DNA of 64,000 bases from Salinarimonas soli (GTDB taxonomy: Bacteria; Pseudomonadota; Alphaproteobacteria; Rhizobiales; Beijerinckiaceae). Below the pieces are notes generated by a model. It was not told where the DNA came from and searched no databases. It saw only the letters and a list, made by a program, of their open reading frames with translations. The stretch covers positions 1 through 64,000 of the forward strand of contig NZ_VUOA01000034.1 in assembly GCF_008386575.1 (NCBI RefSeq). The letters run 5' to 3'. This document shows positions 44,823 through 52,296 of this stretch, piece after piece (positions within the stretch are counted from its first letter, which is position 1; every line of letters starts with the position of its first letter). The translations under genes were made by a program, and so were the position numbers.

Positions 44823-46109
44823 TCAGGTCCTGAACAAGGATGGAAGCCAGAGCGCCAGGCCGGGGAAGAGCGCCAGGAGCAGGATCATCACCAGCATGGA
44901 GAGCACGAAGGGCAGCGCGCCGACGATCACGTCGTCGAGCCGTCCGCCCGCGCGCAGGGACTGCACCACGTAGAGATTGAGCCCCACAGGCGGCGTGATG
45001 AGCGCGGCCTCGATCAGGATCACGATGATCACGCCGAGCCAGATCGGATCGAAGCCCAGCGCCACCATGACGGGGGCGATGATCGGGATCGTGGTGATCA
45101 TCATGGAGAGGGTCTCCATGAAGCAGCCCAGCACGAGGTAGAACACCACGACGACGACGAGCATGGCATAGGGCGAGAGCCCGAGCCCCGACACCGCGTT
45201 CGTGATCATGCCCGTGAGGCCGATCGCCGTGATGACGAAATTCAGGAAATAGGCCGCCACGATGATCAGCATGATCATCGCCGTGGTCCGCATGGTGTTC
45301 TCGAAGGCCTCGATCATCATTTTGAGCGTGAGGCGGCGAAAACACGCGGCGAGGATCAGCGCGGCGAGGACGCCGAGCGAGGCGGCCTCGGTGGGCGTGG
45401 CGAGCCCCGCATAGATCGAGCCCACCACGACGAGGAAGATCCCGAGCGGCGGCAGGAGGTCGGGGAGCGAGGCGATGCGCTCGCCCCAGCTCGTGCGCAA
45501 AGGCGTCCCGCCCCACGCCGGCCGGACGAGGCAGGCCACGACGACGAGAGCCATGAACAGGCCCGCGAGCGTGAGGCCCGGGATGATCGCCGCGAGATAG
45601 AGCTTCGGGATCGAGGTGTCGGTGAGCACCGCGTAGATGATGATGTTGATCGAGGGCGGGATGAGGATGCCGAGGGTCCCGCCGGCCGCCAGCGTGCCCA
45701 GGAACAGGCGCTCGTTGTAGCCGTGGCGCTTCACGAGGGGGAGCGCCACCGTGCCGACCGTTGCGGCGGTGGCGACCGACGAACCCGAGGTCGCGGCGAA
45801 GACCGCGCAGGCGCCGATATTGGAATGCATGAGCCCGCCCGGCAGCCAGGACAGCCACTTCACCATCGCGCCATACATCCGCTCCGCCACGCCGGAGCGC
45901 AGCAGGATCTCGCCGAGAAGGACGAACATCGGGATCGACACGAGCAGGAAGTCGCGGCTCGCCGACCAGGCCACCTCGCCCATGGCGAGAGACAGCGGCA
46001 TCGAGCTGTAGAGCTGCTCCAGCAGCAACCCGAGCACGCCGAGCGCGGCCGCGACGGGAAGCGAGAGGGCCAGCAGCCCCAGGAGGAGGAGAAGGGTGGT
46101 GCCCAGCAT
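44823..46109 (-). CDS. dctM: TRAP transporter large permease
   Basis: This 428-residue, roughly twelve-helix DctM-type permease carries SRDFLLVSIPMFVLLGEILLRSG, AATSGSSVATAATVGTVALP, the paired GTLAAGGTLGILIPPSINIIIYAVLT and the later EALFENT-equivalent EAFENTMRTTAMIMLIIVAA. It ends with VGLNLYVVQSL. With DctP and DctQ it imports an acidic organic solute driven by a sodium or proton gradient. It begins 3 bases after dctQ and is followed 2 bases later by the DUF2848 gene. ATG 46109. Confidence 0.93.
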   Translation of the reverse strand: MLGTTLLLLLGLLALSLPVAAALGVLGLLLEQLYSSMPLSLAMGEVAWSASRDFLLVSIPMFVLLGEILLRSGVAERMYGAMVKWLSWLPGGLMHSNIGACAVFAATSGSSVATAATVGTVALPLVKRHGYNERLFLGTLAAGGTLGILIPPSINIIIYAVLTDTSIPKLYLAAIIPGLTLAGLFMALVVVACLVRPAWGGTPLRTSWGERIASLPDLLPPLGIFLVVVGSIYAGLATPTEAASLGVLAALILAACFRRLTLKMMIEAFENTMRTTAMIMLIIVAAYFLNFVITAIGLTGMITNAVSGLGLSPYAMLVVVVVFYLVLGCFMETLSMMITTIPIIAPVMVALGFDPIWLGVIIVILIEAALITPPVGLNLYVVQSLRAGGRLDDVIVGALPFVLSMLVMILLLALFPGLALWLPSLFRT

Positions 46110-46112
46110 GGC

Positions 46113-46727
46113 TCAGCGCTCCCTGATCGTCTTGAGAGTGGTGAGGCGGGCGGCCTGTTCCTTCTCCTCCGCGGCGTCCTCCTCGTTCGTGCGCGCGCCG
46201 GCAAGGCGCGACACCCTTGCGTCGTCGCCTGTGACGAGGGCCTGAGCCACGATGAAGATCAGGGGTACGATGGCGAACAGGAAGAGCGAGAAGCCCGCCA
46301 CCCAAAGCGATTGCGGGATCCAGAGCGGCGTGGCGAGGGGCGTCGTGGCACGGGTCGAGAACAGGATCGAATCCTGCAGGACGAGGGCGGCGCGCCAGGC
46401 GAGATAGCCCACGAAGACGAGCAGGCAGACGAGGCCGAGCAGGTCGAGGAACGCGCAGGCGCGGCTGGGCAGGCGGGAATAGAGCGCGTCCACCCGCACG
46501 TTGGCCCGACGCAGGAGCGTGAAGGCGAAAGCCCAGCTCGTGCCAACGGCGAAGGCGTAGCCCGCGAGCTCGTCGGCGCCGCCGACGGTGATGAGCAGGA
46601 ACTTGCGGACGAGCACGTCGTAGCTGATCAGCATCGCCGAGGCGAGGATCATGAGGCCGGCGATGCGCACGGCGTAGACGCTCAGGCGGTCGGCGAGGGC
46701 GAGCCAGCGGTCGAGGAACGCGGACAT
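46113..46727 (-). CDS. dctQ: TRAP transporter small permease
   Basis: This 204-residue DctQ-type four-helix membrane protein carries LMILASAMLISYDVLVRKFLL, GADELAGYAFAVGTSWAFAFTLLRRANVRVDALY and a C-terminal hydrophobic pair. A cytoplasmic charged tail (GARTNEEDAAEEKEQAARL) is longer than usual. It is separated from dctP by a 139-base spacer that contains a strong hairpin and is followed 3 bases later by dctM. ATG 46727. Confidence 0.88.
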   Translation of the reverse strand: MSAFLDRWLALADRLSVYAVRIAGLMILASAMLISYDVLVRKFLLITVGGADELAGYAFAVGTSWAFAFTLLRRANVRVDALYSRLPSRACAFLDLLGLVCLLVFVGYLAWRAALVLQDSILFSTRATTPLATPLWIPQSLWVAGFSLFLFAIVPLIFIVAQALVTGDDARVSRLAGARTNEEDAAEEKEQAARLTTLKTIRER

Positions 46728-46810
46728 GGGAGGGCCTCGTGAGTTGCGGACGCGATGCGCTCGCTCCCCGTAGGGTCGAGGGTGAGCCCGGCCCCGCGGG
46801 AGGGAGGTGC

Positions 46811-46843
46811 GTCCCGCCCCGGGAACAAGGACCGGGGCGGGAC
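46811..46843 (-). terminator. 12-bp stem hairpin between dctP and dctQ
   Basis: GTCCCGCCCCGG (46811-46822) and CCGGGGCGGGAC (46832-46843) pair perfectly around a 9-base loop, starting 24 bases after the dctP stop on the minus strand. There is no T-tract. Such hairpins after binding-protein genes usually stop or slow transcription or protect the upstream mRNA, giving more DctP than DctQM. Confidence 0.6.
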
Positions 46844-46866
46844 CGTCGAGGTGACGGCGGGAGCGA

Positions 46867-47919
46867 TCAGCGCGCCTTCGCCTCGATTCCGATCGCCTTG
46901 CCGACGGTGTCGTTCCAGACGGGCATGCAGTCGCCGGGGCAGCGCGCCGCCCATTTCGGCACCACGGTCTCGGAGAGCACCTTCTTGAGAAGCTCCCGGT
47001 CGCCGCCCGAGACGGGGACAAGGGTCATCTTCGCCTTCGTGCCCATCGTGCAGGTGTCCTTGCCGACGTTGCAGTCGAAGCCCTGCTGCGTCTCCTCGGC
47101 CGCCGCCGTCCAGATGCGGTCCTCCAGGCCGGCGATCTCCTTTTCCAGGAACGCGCGCACCTTCGGATCGAGGCTCTGCCAGCGGCGCTGGTTGACGCCG
47201 AACATCACCTGGCTCCAGCCGACGGGGAGCTCGTAGATGTGGGTCGAGACCTCGTGCCACTTCGCGGCATTGCCCGAGAGCGTTCCGGTGATGGCGCAGT
47301 CCACGACCTTGTTCTGGAGGGCAGGCACCACCTCGTTGAAGGCGAGCGTCACGCCCGTGCCCCCGAGCGCCTCGACGAACTCCGCGAGCGTGCGGTTGCC
47401 GGTGCGGACCTTCTTGCCCTTGAGGTCGGCGAGGCCCTTGATCTCGCCGTTGCAGAAGACGACCTGGGCCGGATAGGGCCAGATGCCGAGCACCTTCACG
47501 CCGAACTTCTCGCCGTAGAACTTGTCGTAGGCCGGCTTGTAGGCGTCCGAGATCTTGCGCGCCGTGGCGACGTCGGGGGCGAGGCCCGCGAGGTCGATCG
47601 CCTCGTTGCGCGCGTCGTCGCCCGCGACGTAGCCCAGCACCGTCGAGCCGAAATCGATGACGCCGAGGCGCATCAGGCGGAAAATCTCGGCGCCCTTCAG
47701 GCCCATCTCGTTGAACGGGGTGATCTCGGCCGTGATCGCGCCCTTCGATTTGTCCGTGATCTCCTTCGACCAGAACGGCTGCTCGAAGTTCTTGTATTGC
47801 GAGAGGTTGCCCCACGCCCCCACCACCTTGAGGTTGGTCTTGGGCAGCTCCTGGGCCTGGACGACCCCGGCCGAGAGGGCGAGCGCCCCGAGAAGTCCGG
47901 CAAGAACGCGTTTTTTCAT
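46867..47919 (-). CDS. dctP: TRAP transporter substrate-binding protein
   Basis: This 350-residue periplasmic protein has a signal peptide (MKKRVLAGLLGALALSAGVVQA) and the DctP fold. Recognisable parts are KGAITAEITPFNEMGLKGAEIFRLMRLGVIDFGS, GLADLKGKKVRTGNRTLAEFVEALGGTGVTLAFNEVVPALQNKVVDCAITG with the conserved arginine that usually binds a carboxylate, and YELPVGWSQVMFGVN. Four cysteines in the C-terminal third (NVGKDTC, CPGDC) are unusual and may form disulfides. The ligand is probably a carboxylic acid but cannot be named. Downstream of the DUF1445 gene across a hairpin. Confidence 0.9.
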   Translation of the reverse strand: MKKRVLAGLLGALALSAGVVQAQELPKTNLKVVGAWGNLSQYKNFEQPFWSKEITDKSKGAITAEITPFNEMGLKGAEIFRLMRLGVIDFGSTVLGYVAGDDARNEAIDLAGLAPDVATARKISDAYKPAYDKFYGEKFGVKVLGIWPYPAQVVFCNGEIKGLADLKGKKVRTGNRTLAEFVEALGGTGVTLAFNEVVPALQNKVVDCAITGTLSGNAAKWHEVSTHIYELPVGWSQVMFGVNQRRWQSLDPKVRAFLEKEIAGLEDRIWTAAAEETQQGFDCNVGKDTCTMGTKAKMTLVPVSGGDRELLKKVLSETVVPKWAARCPGDCMPVWNDTVGKAIGIEAKAR

Positions 47920-47943
47920 GGTGTTCCCCTCATCGCGATAGTG

Positions 47944-47965
47944 GCGGCCGGCCCGCGCCGGCCGC
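47944..47965 (-). promoter_or_regulatory. Hairpin upstream of dctP
   Basis: GCGGCCGGC (47944-47952) pairs with GCCGGCCGC (47957-47965) around CCGC in the 59-base spacer between the DUF1445 gene and dctP. It would form on the transcript just before the dctP ribosome binding site and could mark an mRNA processing or attenuation point. Confidence 0.45.
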
Positions 47966-47978
47966 AGGAGGGCTGCCC

Positions 47979-48791
47979 TCACAGGGCGGCCAAGCGGCTG
48001 TTCCTGACGTCCGTCACCAGCATGGCGCCGGGCGCGTGGGTGATGGCGAAGGCGAGCCGCGCCGCCTCCATTACGGCCTGGGGCGTGACCCCGCAGGCCC
48101 AGAAGACGGGGATCTCGTCGTCGGCGACCGGCACGGGATCGCCGTAATCGGGCCGGGCGAGATCGCGGATGCCGATGAGGTCGGGCCGGCCCAGGTGGAC
48201 CGGGGCGCCGTGGACCGCGGGAAAGCGCGAGGTGATCTGCACGGCGCGGACCGCGTCCGCCGCCTTGAAAGGACGCATCGTCACGACGAGAGGCCCGGCG
48301 AAGGGGCCGGCGGGCGCGCACGGGATCGAGGTGCGGAACATCGGCACGTTCACGCCGCATGACACGTTGCGCACCTCCAGGCCGTCCGCGATCAGCGCCT
48401 CCTCGAACGAGAACGAGCAGCCGAGCACGAAGGCGACGAGGTCGGGGCGCCACAGCGCCTCCAAGTCGGTGGGCTCCTCGGCGAGCACCCCGTCGCGCCA
48501 CACCCGGTAGAGCGGAACGTCGGTGCGCAGATCGAGGTCGGCGCCGAGAGAGGGGATGTGCGGGCTGCCCGGCTCGGAGATGCCGATGACGGGGCAGGGC
48601 TTGGGGTTGCGCTGGCAGAAGCGCAGGAAGTCGGCCGCCACGTCGGCGGGAAGGATGACGAGATTGCCCTGGACGTAGCCCGGGGCGAGCCCGGAGGTCT
48701 GACCCACCAGCCGCCCCTCGCGGGCGAGCCGGCGCACCGACGCCCCGTCGAGGCGATCCCTGGGGAGCAGATCCTGGCGCTGGTCCGACAT
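47979..48791 (-). CDS. DUF1445 (YcsI-like) putative hydro-lyase
   Basis: This 270-residue protein has the DUF1445 order: [96 protein letters not shown] and [30 protein letters not shown]. Known relatives include B. subtilis YcsI beside 5-oxoproline genes and the N-terminal part of vertebrate D-glutamate cyclase, but no activity is proven. It lies between a LysR regulator and dctPQM, so it is probably an enzyme acting on the imported compound. ATG 48791. Confidence 0.87.
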   Translation of the reverse strand: MSDQRQDLLPRDRLDGASVRRLAREGRLVGQTSGLAPGYVQGNLVILPADVAADFLRFCQRNPKPCPVIGISEPGSPHIPSLGADLDLRTDVPLYRVWRDGVLAEEPTDLEALWRPDLVAFVLGCSFSFEEALIADGLEVRNVSCGVNVPMFRTSIPCAPAGPFAGPLVVTMRPFKAADAVRAVQITSRFPAVHGAPVHLGRPDLIGIRDLARPDYGDPVPVADDEIPVFWACGVTPQAVMEAARLAFAITHAPGAMLVTDVRNSRLAAL

Positions 48792-48840
48792 GCTGGTCCG
48801 TTTCGGCTGAAGGCGACTTGCCTCTACGAAACCAGGGGGG

Positions 48841-48895
48841 GCGATAAGTGTCTAATCATTTGTTTCGATCAGATGTGATCATTGTGGCTTATCGC
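48841..48895. promoter_or_regulatory. AT-rich inverted repeat between lysR and the DUF1445 gene
   Basis: GCGATAAG (48841-48848) and CTTATCGC (48888-48895) enclose a markedly AT-rich core that itself contains GATC-AGATGT-GATC. It overlaps the 3' end of lysR (stop at 48869) and lies 50 bases upstream of the DUF1445 start. A promoter and operator for the DUF1445-dctPQM-DUF2848 operon is the likeliest reading; a terminator for lysR is the alternative. Confidence 0.5.
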
Positions 48896-49798
48896 TTCCG
48901 CAGCGAACGGCTGCTCACGAGCCACTGCTCGCGCGACCGCGATCACGGCAAGGGCCGAATGATCATGCGCGTCGACGAGCCAAGTCGCCGTGAAGGTGAG
49001 AGGCGCGAGGGGCAGGGCGCACGGGACGACGACGAGATCGCCCGCCTCCACCTCGCGCTCGACGAGGACCGCCGGGATGACCGCGACGCCGATGCCGTCG
49101 AGGGCCATGCGCACGATCGTCGAGAGGGAGGCGTTGGCGTAGATGCGGGGCGCCGGCTCGCCCGGCACGCTCAGCAGGTCGCGCAGGTCGGCATAGGGCC
49201 GGGTGTTCCGGGGATAGGTGATGACGGGTTGCGCCCTCAGCGCCTCGACGCCGACGGGCCGGGCGCCCCGGGCCAGCGCGGAATCGGCGCGCGCCACCAC
49301 GCTCAAGGGATAGGTCGAGAGCGAGAGGCTCTTGGTGCGCGGCTCGGCGAGGGGCCCGAGCAGAAGCGCGACGTCCAGGCTCTGGGTGAGCAGCCCCTCG
49401 CGCAGGTTCGGGGTCGTATCGACGTCGATCTCGAGCGTGACGTTGGGATGGAGCCCGTGCAGGCGCTCCACGAGGCGCGACAGCCAGGTGTGGACGATGG
49501 TCTCCGACACCCCGAGGCGCACCACGCCGCGCAGGGCATCCGGCGACCCGACGGCCCGCATGATCTCCGCCCGCAGCGCCAGCATCCGCTCGGCATAGCC
49601 GATCAGCTCGCGGCCTCGCGCCGTCAGGGCCGTGCCCTGCGGCCCCCGATCGAACAGCTGGACGCCGAGCGTCGCCTCGATCGCCGCGATCCGGTTCGAG
49701 ATCGAGGGCTGCGTCGTGTTGAGCTTGTGAGCCGCCGCGCGAAAGCCGCCGAGACGCGCCACCCAGAGGAACGTCTCGATCTCCTTCAGCTCCAGCAT
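48869..49798 (-). CDS. LysR family transcriptional regulator
   Basis: This 309-residue regulator has an N-terminal winged helix-turn-helix (LKEIETFLWVARLGGFRAAAHKLNTTQPSISNRIAAIEATLGVQLFDR, 3-50) and a periplasmic-binding-protein-like effector domain. I chose ATG 49798 because GGGAG lies 7 bases upstream; the open frame continues a few codons. It is transcribed toward, and probably regulates, the DUF1445-dctPQM-DUF2848 operon, as LysR regulators of uptake operons often do. The effector is not known. Confidence 0.9.
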   Translation of the reverse strand: MLELKEIETFLWVARLGGFRAAAHKLNTTQPSISNRIAAIEATLGVQLFDRGPQGTALTARGRELIGYAERMLALRAEIMRAVGSPDALRGVVRLGVSETIVHTWLSRLVERLHGLHPNVTLEIDVDTTPNLREGLLTQSLDVALLLGPLAEPRTKSLSLSTYPLSVVARADSALARGARPVGVEALRAQPVITYPRNTRPYADLRDLLSVPGEPAPRIYANASLSTIVRMALDGIGVAVIPAVLVEREVEAGDLVVVPCALPLAPLTFTATWLVDAHDHSALAVIAVARAVAREQPFAAEAISHNDHI

Positions 49799-50106
49799 GC
49801 CCAGGCTCCCGCGGGAAAAGCCCACGAGCTATCGGCAACCCGGGCCGTCTTGTCGATGACCTTCGTCACGCATGGGGCGGCTTTTCCGGGCCTCACGATC
49901 GAGCGTGACCTCGCTCGCCCTTTTGCTGGGATCGGGCGTGGCGACCATGCGCCCGACGCGCTTTGGATCCGCGATCGCAGACGCACCGGCAGCCCGCGAC
50001 GACCCGCGATCGGCCGCCCTGGATGGCGCGGTCACGGCCGCGGCCGGACGTCTCGCCGCGGGGGAGGGGATGGCCGCCGCGCACGGGCCGCACTACTCTG
50101 CCCCCG
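49799..50106. promoter_or_regulatory. Divergent spacer between lysR and the selD fusion
   Basis: These 308 bases separate the divergent LysR gene and the oxidoreductase-SelD gene. They should hold both promoters, but I see no clear sigma-70 hexamers, no dyad typical of LysR autoregulation and no tRNA or small gene. Confidence 0.3.
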
Positions 50107-52266
50107 ATGCAGCCCGCTTTCCCAGCCAAAGACCTCGTCCTCGTGGGCGGCGGCCATGCCCATGTGCATGTCCTGCGCAGCCTGCGGGCGCGACCGGAGC
50201 CCGGCGTGCAGGTCACCCTGGTGAGCCGGGACCCGCTCACCCCCTATTCGGGCATGCTGCCGGGACTGATCGCGGGCCATTACGCGCCCGCCGAGGCGCA
50301 GATCGACCTCCACCGGCTCGCGGCGGCGTGCGGCGCCCGGTTCCTCCGGGCGGAGGCGATCGGCCTCGATCCGCAGGCGCGCCGCCTCGTCCTGCGCGAC
50401 CGGCCGCCCGTGCGCTACGACGTGATCTCCCTCGACACGGGCTCGACTCCCACTCTTGACGTGCCGGGCGCGGCGGCCCATGCGATCCCCGTCAAGCCCG
50501 TCGCCCCCTTTCTCGACCGCCTCGACGGCATCCTGGCGGGCGACGGGCCGCTGCGGCTGGCCGTCGTGGGCGGGGGCGCGGGCGGGGTCGAGACGGTGCT
50601 GTCGCTCGCCGAGCGCCTCGGGCGCGCCCGGCCCGGCGCGACGTCGTCGCTCACGCTCCTCACCCGCGGCCCGCTCCTGCGGTCCACCAACGCCCGCGCC
50701 CGCCGCCTTCTCCGCGAGGCCCTCGACCGGCACCGGGTCGCTGTTCTCGAGGATGCCGAGGTGGTGCGCGTCGACGCGGACCGCGTCGCATGCCGCGACG
50801 GGCGCGAGATTTCCTGCGACCACGTCCTATGGGTCACGTGGGCCGGCGCCCCGGCCTGGCTTGCCCGGACGGGGCTCGCCCTGGACGAGCGAGGCTTCGT
50901 CGCCGTCGAGCCGAGCCTGCGCTCGACGAGCCACGGCGAGGTTTTCGCCGTGGGCGACATGGCGGCCGTTCTCTCCCATCCGCGACCGAAGGCCGGCGTC
51001 TACGCGGTTCGCCAGGGCCCGCCGCTCGCCGAAAACCTGCGCCGGGCGCTGCGCGGCGAGCGCCTGCGGCCCTTCACGCCGCAGCGCACGGCGCTGGCGC
51101 TGATCGGCACGGGGGAGGGGAGGGCGGTTGCGGCACGTGGACCTCTCGCCGTCGAGGGACGGATCGTCTGGCGCATCAAGGAGGCGATCGACCGCCGCTG
51201 GATCGAGGGGTACCAGCGCCTGCGCCCCATGAAGGCGACGGCCGCCCCGCAGCCGCCTTCGATGCGCTGCGGCGGCTGCGGGGCGAAGCTGCCGGCGTCG
51301 GTTCTGCGCGCCGCGCTCGCCCGCCTGGCGCCGAAGGCTGGCGGGCCCGTGGTCGCGGGTCTCGATGCCCCCGACGACGCCGCCATCGTGCGACCGCCGG
51401 AAAACGGCGTCCTTCTCCAAACCGTCGACGCCTTCCGGCCCTTCGTGTCCGATCCCCACCTGTTCGGTCGTATCGCGGCGCTCCATGCGCTCGGCGACAT
51501 CGTGGCGATGAACGGGCGTCCCGTGACGGCGCTCGCCGTCGTGGGCCTGCCGCCGATGGCGCCGGCCCTGCTGGAGGAGGACTTGGTCCAGATGCTCGCG
51601 GGCGGCCTCGCCGAGCTGGAGGCTGCGGGAGCCCGGCTCGTCGGCGGGCACAGCGCCGAGGCCGCCGAGCCGTCGCTCGGTTTCGCGATCACGGGGGAGG
51701 GGGACGAGGCAGCGCTCCTGCGCAAGGGCGGGCTTCGCCCCGGCGACCGCCTGATTCTCACGAAGCCGCTCGGGACCGGGGCGATCCTTGCGGGCGCGAT
51801 GCGGGGCGAGGCGCCGGCCGAGGCCATCGAGGCCGCGCTCGCTGCCATGCTGGCGCGCGCCCAGCCCGCCGTGGCGGTTCTCGCCGCCCATGGGGCACGG
51901 GCCTGCACCGACGTAACCGGCTTCGGGCTCGCGGGCCATCTCGACGAGATGCTGCGGGCCTCCGGCACGGGCGCGCGCCTCGACCTCGACGCCGTCCCGG
52001 CCCTGCCGGGCGCCCTCGACATGCTCGCCGCCGGCATCGTCAGCACCCTTCACGAGGCGAACGCCCACGTGCCCCTCGTCGGCGCCGCCTCGGCCGACCC
52101 GCGCGTCGCCCTCCTCTTCGACCCGCAGACCGCGGGCGGGCTCCTCGCGGGGGTACCGGAGGAGCGAGCCCAGGCCTGCCTGGCGGCGCTTGCGAAGTCC
52201 GGGGTCGCAGCCGCGATCGTCGGCCGCGTGGAGGCCGAGCCGGGCCTGCGGCTCGCGAAGGGGTGA
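50107..52266 (+). CDS. selD: NADH-dehydrogenase-like / selenide, water dikinase fusion
   Basis: This 719-residue fusion has two parts. Residues 1-375 form a pyridine-nucleotide-disulfide oxidoreductase like type II NADH dehydrogenases (VLVGGGHAHVHVLRSL, LAVVGGGAGGVETVLSLAERLG, GEVFAVGDMAAV). Residues 385-719 are SelD, which makes selenophosphate from selenide and ATP: CGGCGAKLPASVL (catalytic Cys and Lys near 391-394), DDAAIV, TVDAFRPFVSDPHLFGRIAALHALGDIVAMNGRPV and TDVTGFGLAGHLDEML. The active site uses Cys, not selenocysteine. Such fusions are known in some bacteria. No selA, selB, selC or selU is here. ATG 50107 lacks a clear binding site. Confidence 0.9.
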   Translation: MQPAFPAKDLVLVGGGHAHVHVLRSLRARPEPGVQVTLVSRDPLTPYSGMLPGLIAGHYAPAEAQIDLHRLAAACGARFLRAEAIGLDPQARRLVLRDRPPVRYDVISLDTGSTPTLDVPGAAAHAIPVKPVAPFLDRLDGILAGDGPLRLAVVGGGAGGVETVLSLAERLGRARPGATSSLTLLTRGPLLRSTNARARRLLREALDRHRVAVLEDAEVVRVDADRVACRDGREISCDHVLWVTWAGAPAWLARTGLALDERGFVAVEPSLRSTSHGEVFAVGDMAAVLSHPRPKAGVYAVRQGPPLAENLRRALRGERLRPFTPQRTALALIGTGEGRAVAARGPLAVEGRIVWRIKEAIDRRWIEGYQRLRPMKATAAPQPPSMRCGGCGAKLPASVLRAALARLAPKAGGPVVAGLDAPDDAAIVRPPENGVLLQTVDAFRPFVSDPHLFGRIAALHALGDIVAMNGRPVTALAVVGLPPMAPALLEEDLVQMLAGGLAELEAAGARLVGGHSAEAAEPSLGFAITGEGDEAALLRKGGLRPGDRLILTKPLGTGAILAGAMRGEAPAEAIEAALAAMLARAQPAVAVLAAHGARACTDVTGFGLAGHLDEMLRASGTGARLDLDAVPALPGALDMLAAGIVSTLHEANAHVPLVGAASADPRVALLFDPQTAGGLLAGVPEERAQACLAALAKSGVAAAIVGRVEAEPGLRLAKG

Positions 52267-52296
52267 TGTTCGAGGGCGCGGGGCGGAAGCCTTGCC

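Noticed and set aside
48792-48868. Classical LysR T-N11-A autoregulatory site between lysR and the DUF1445 gene
   Set aside because: The spacer is AT-rich with an obvious dyad, but no single T-N11-A dyad stands out; only the larger inverted repeat is reported.
50107-52266. Selenocysteine in SelD
   Set aside because: The catalytic position is Cys and the frame contains no in-frame TGA.
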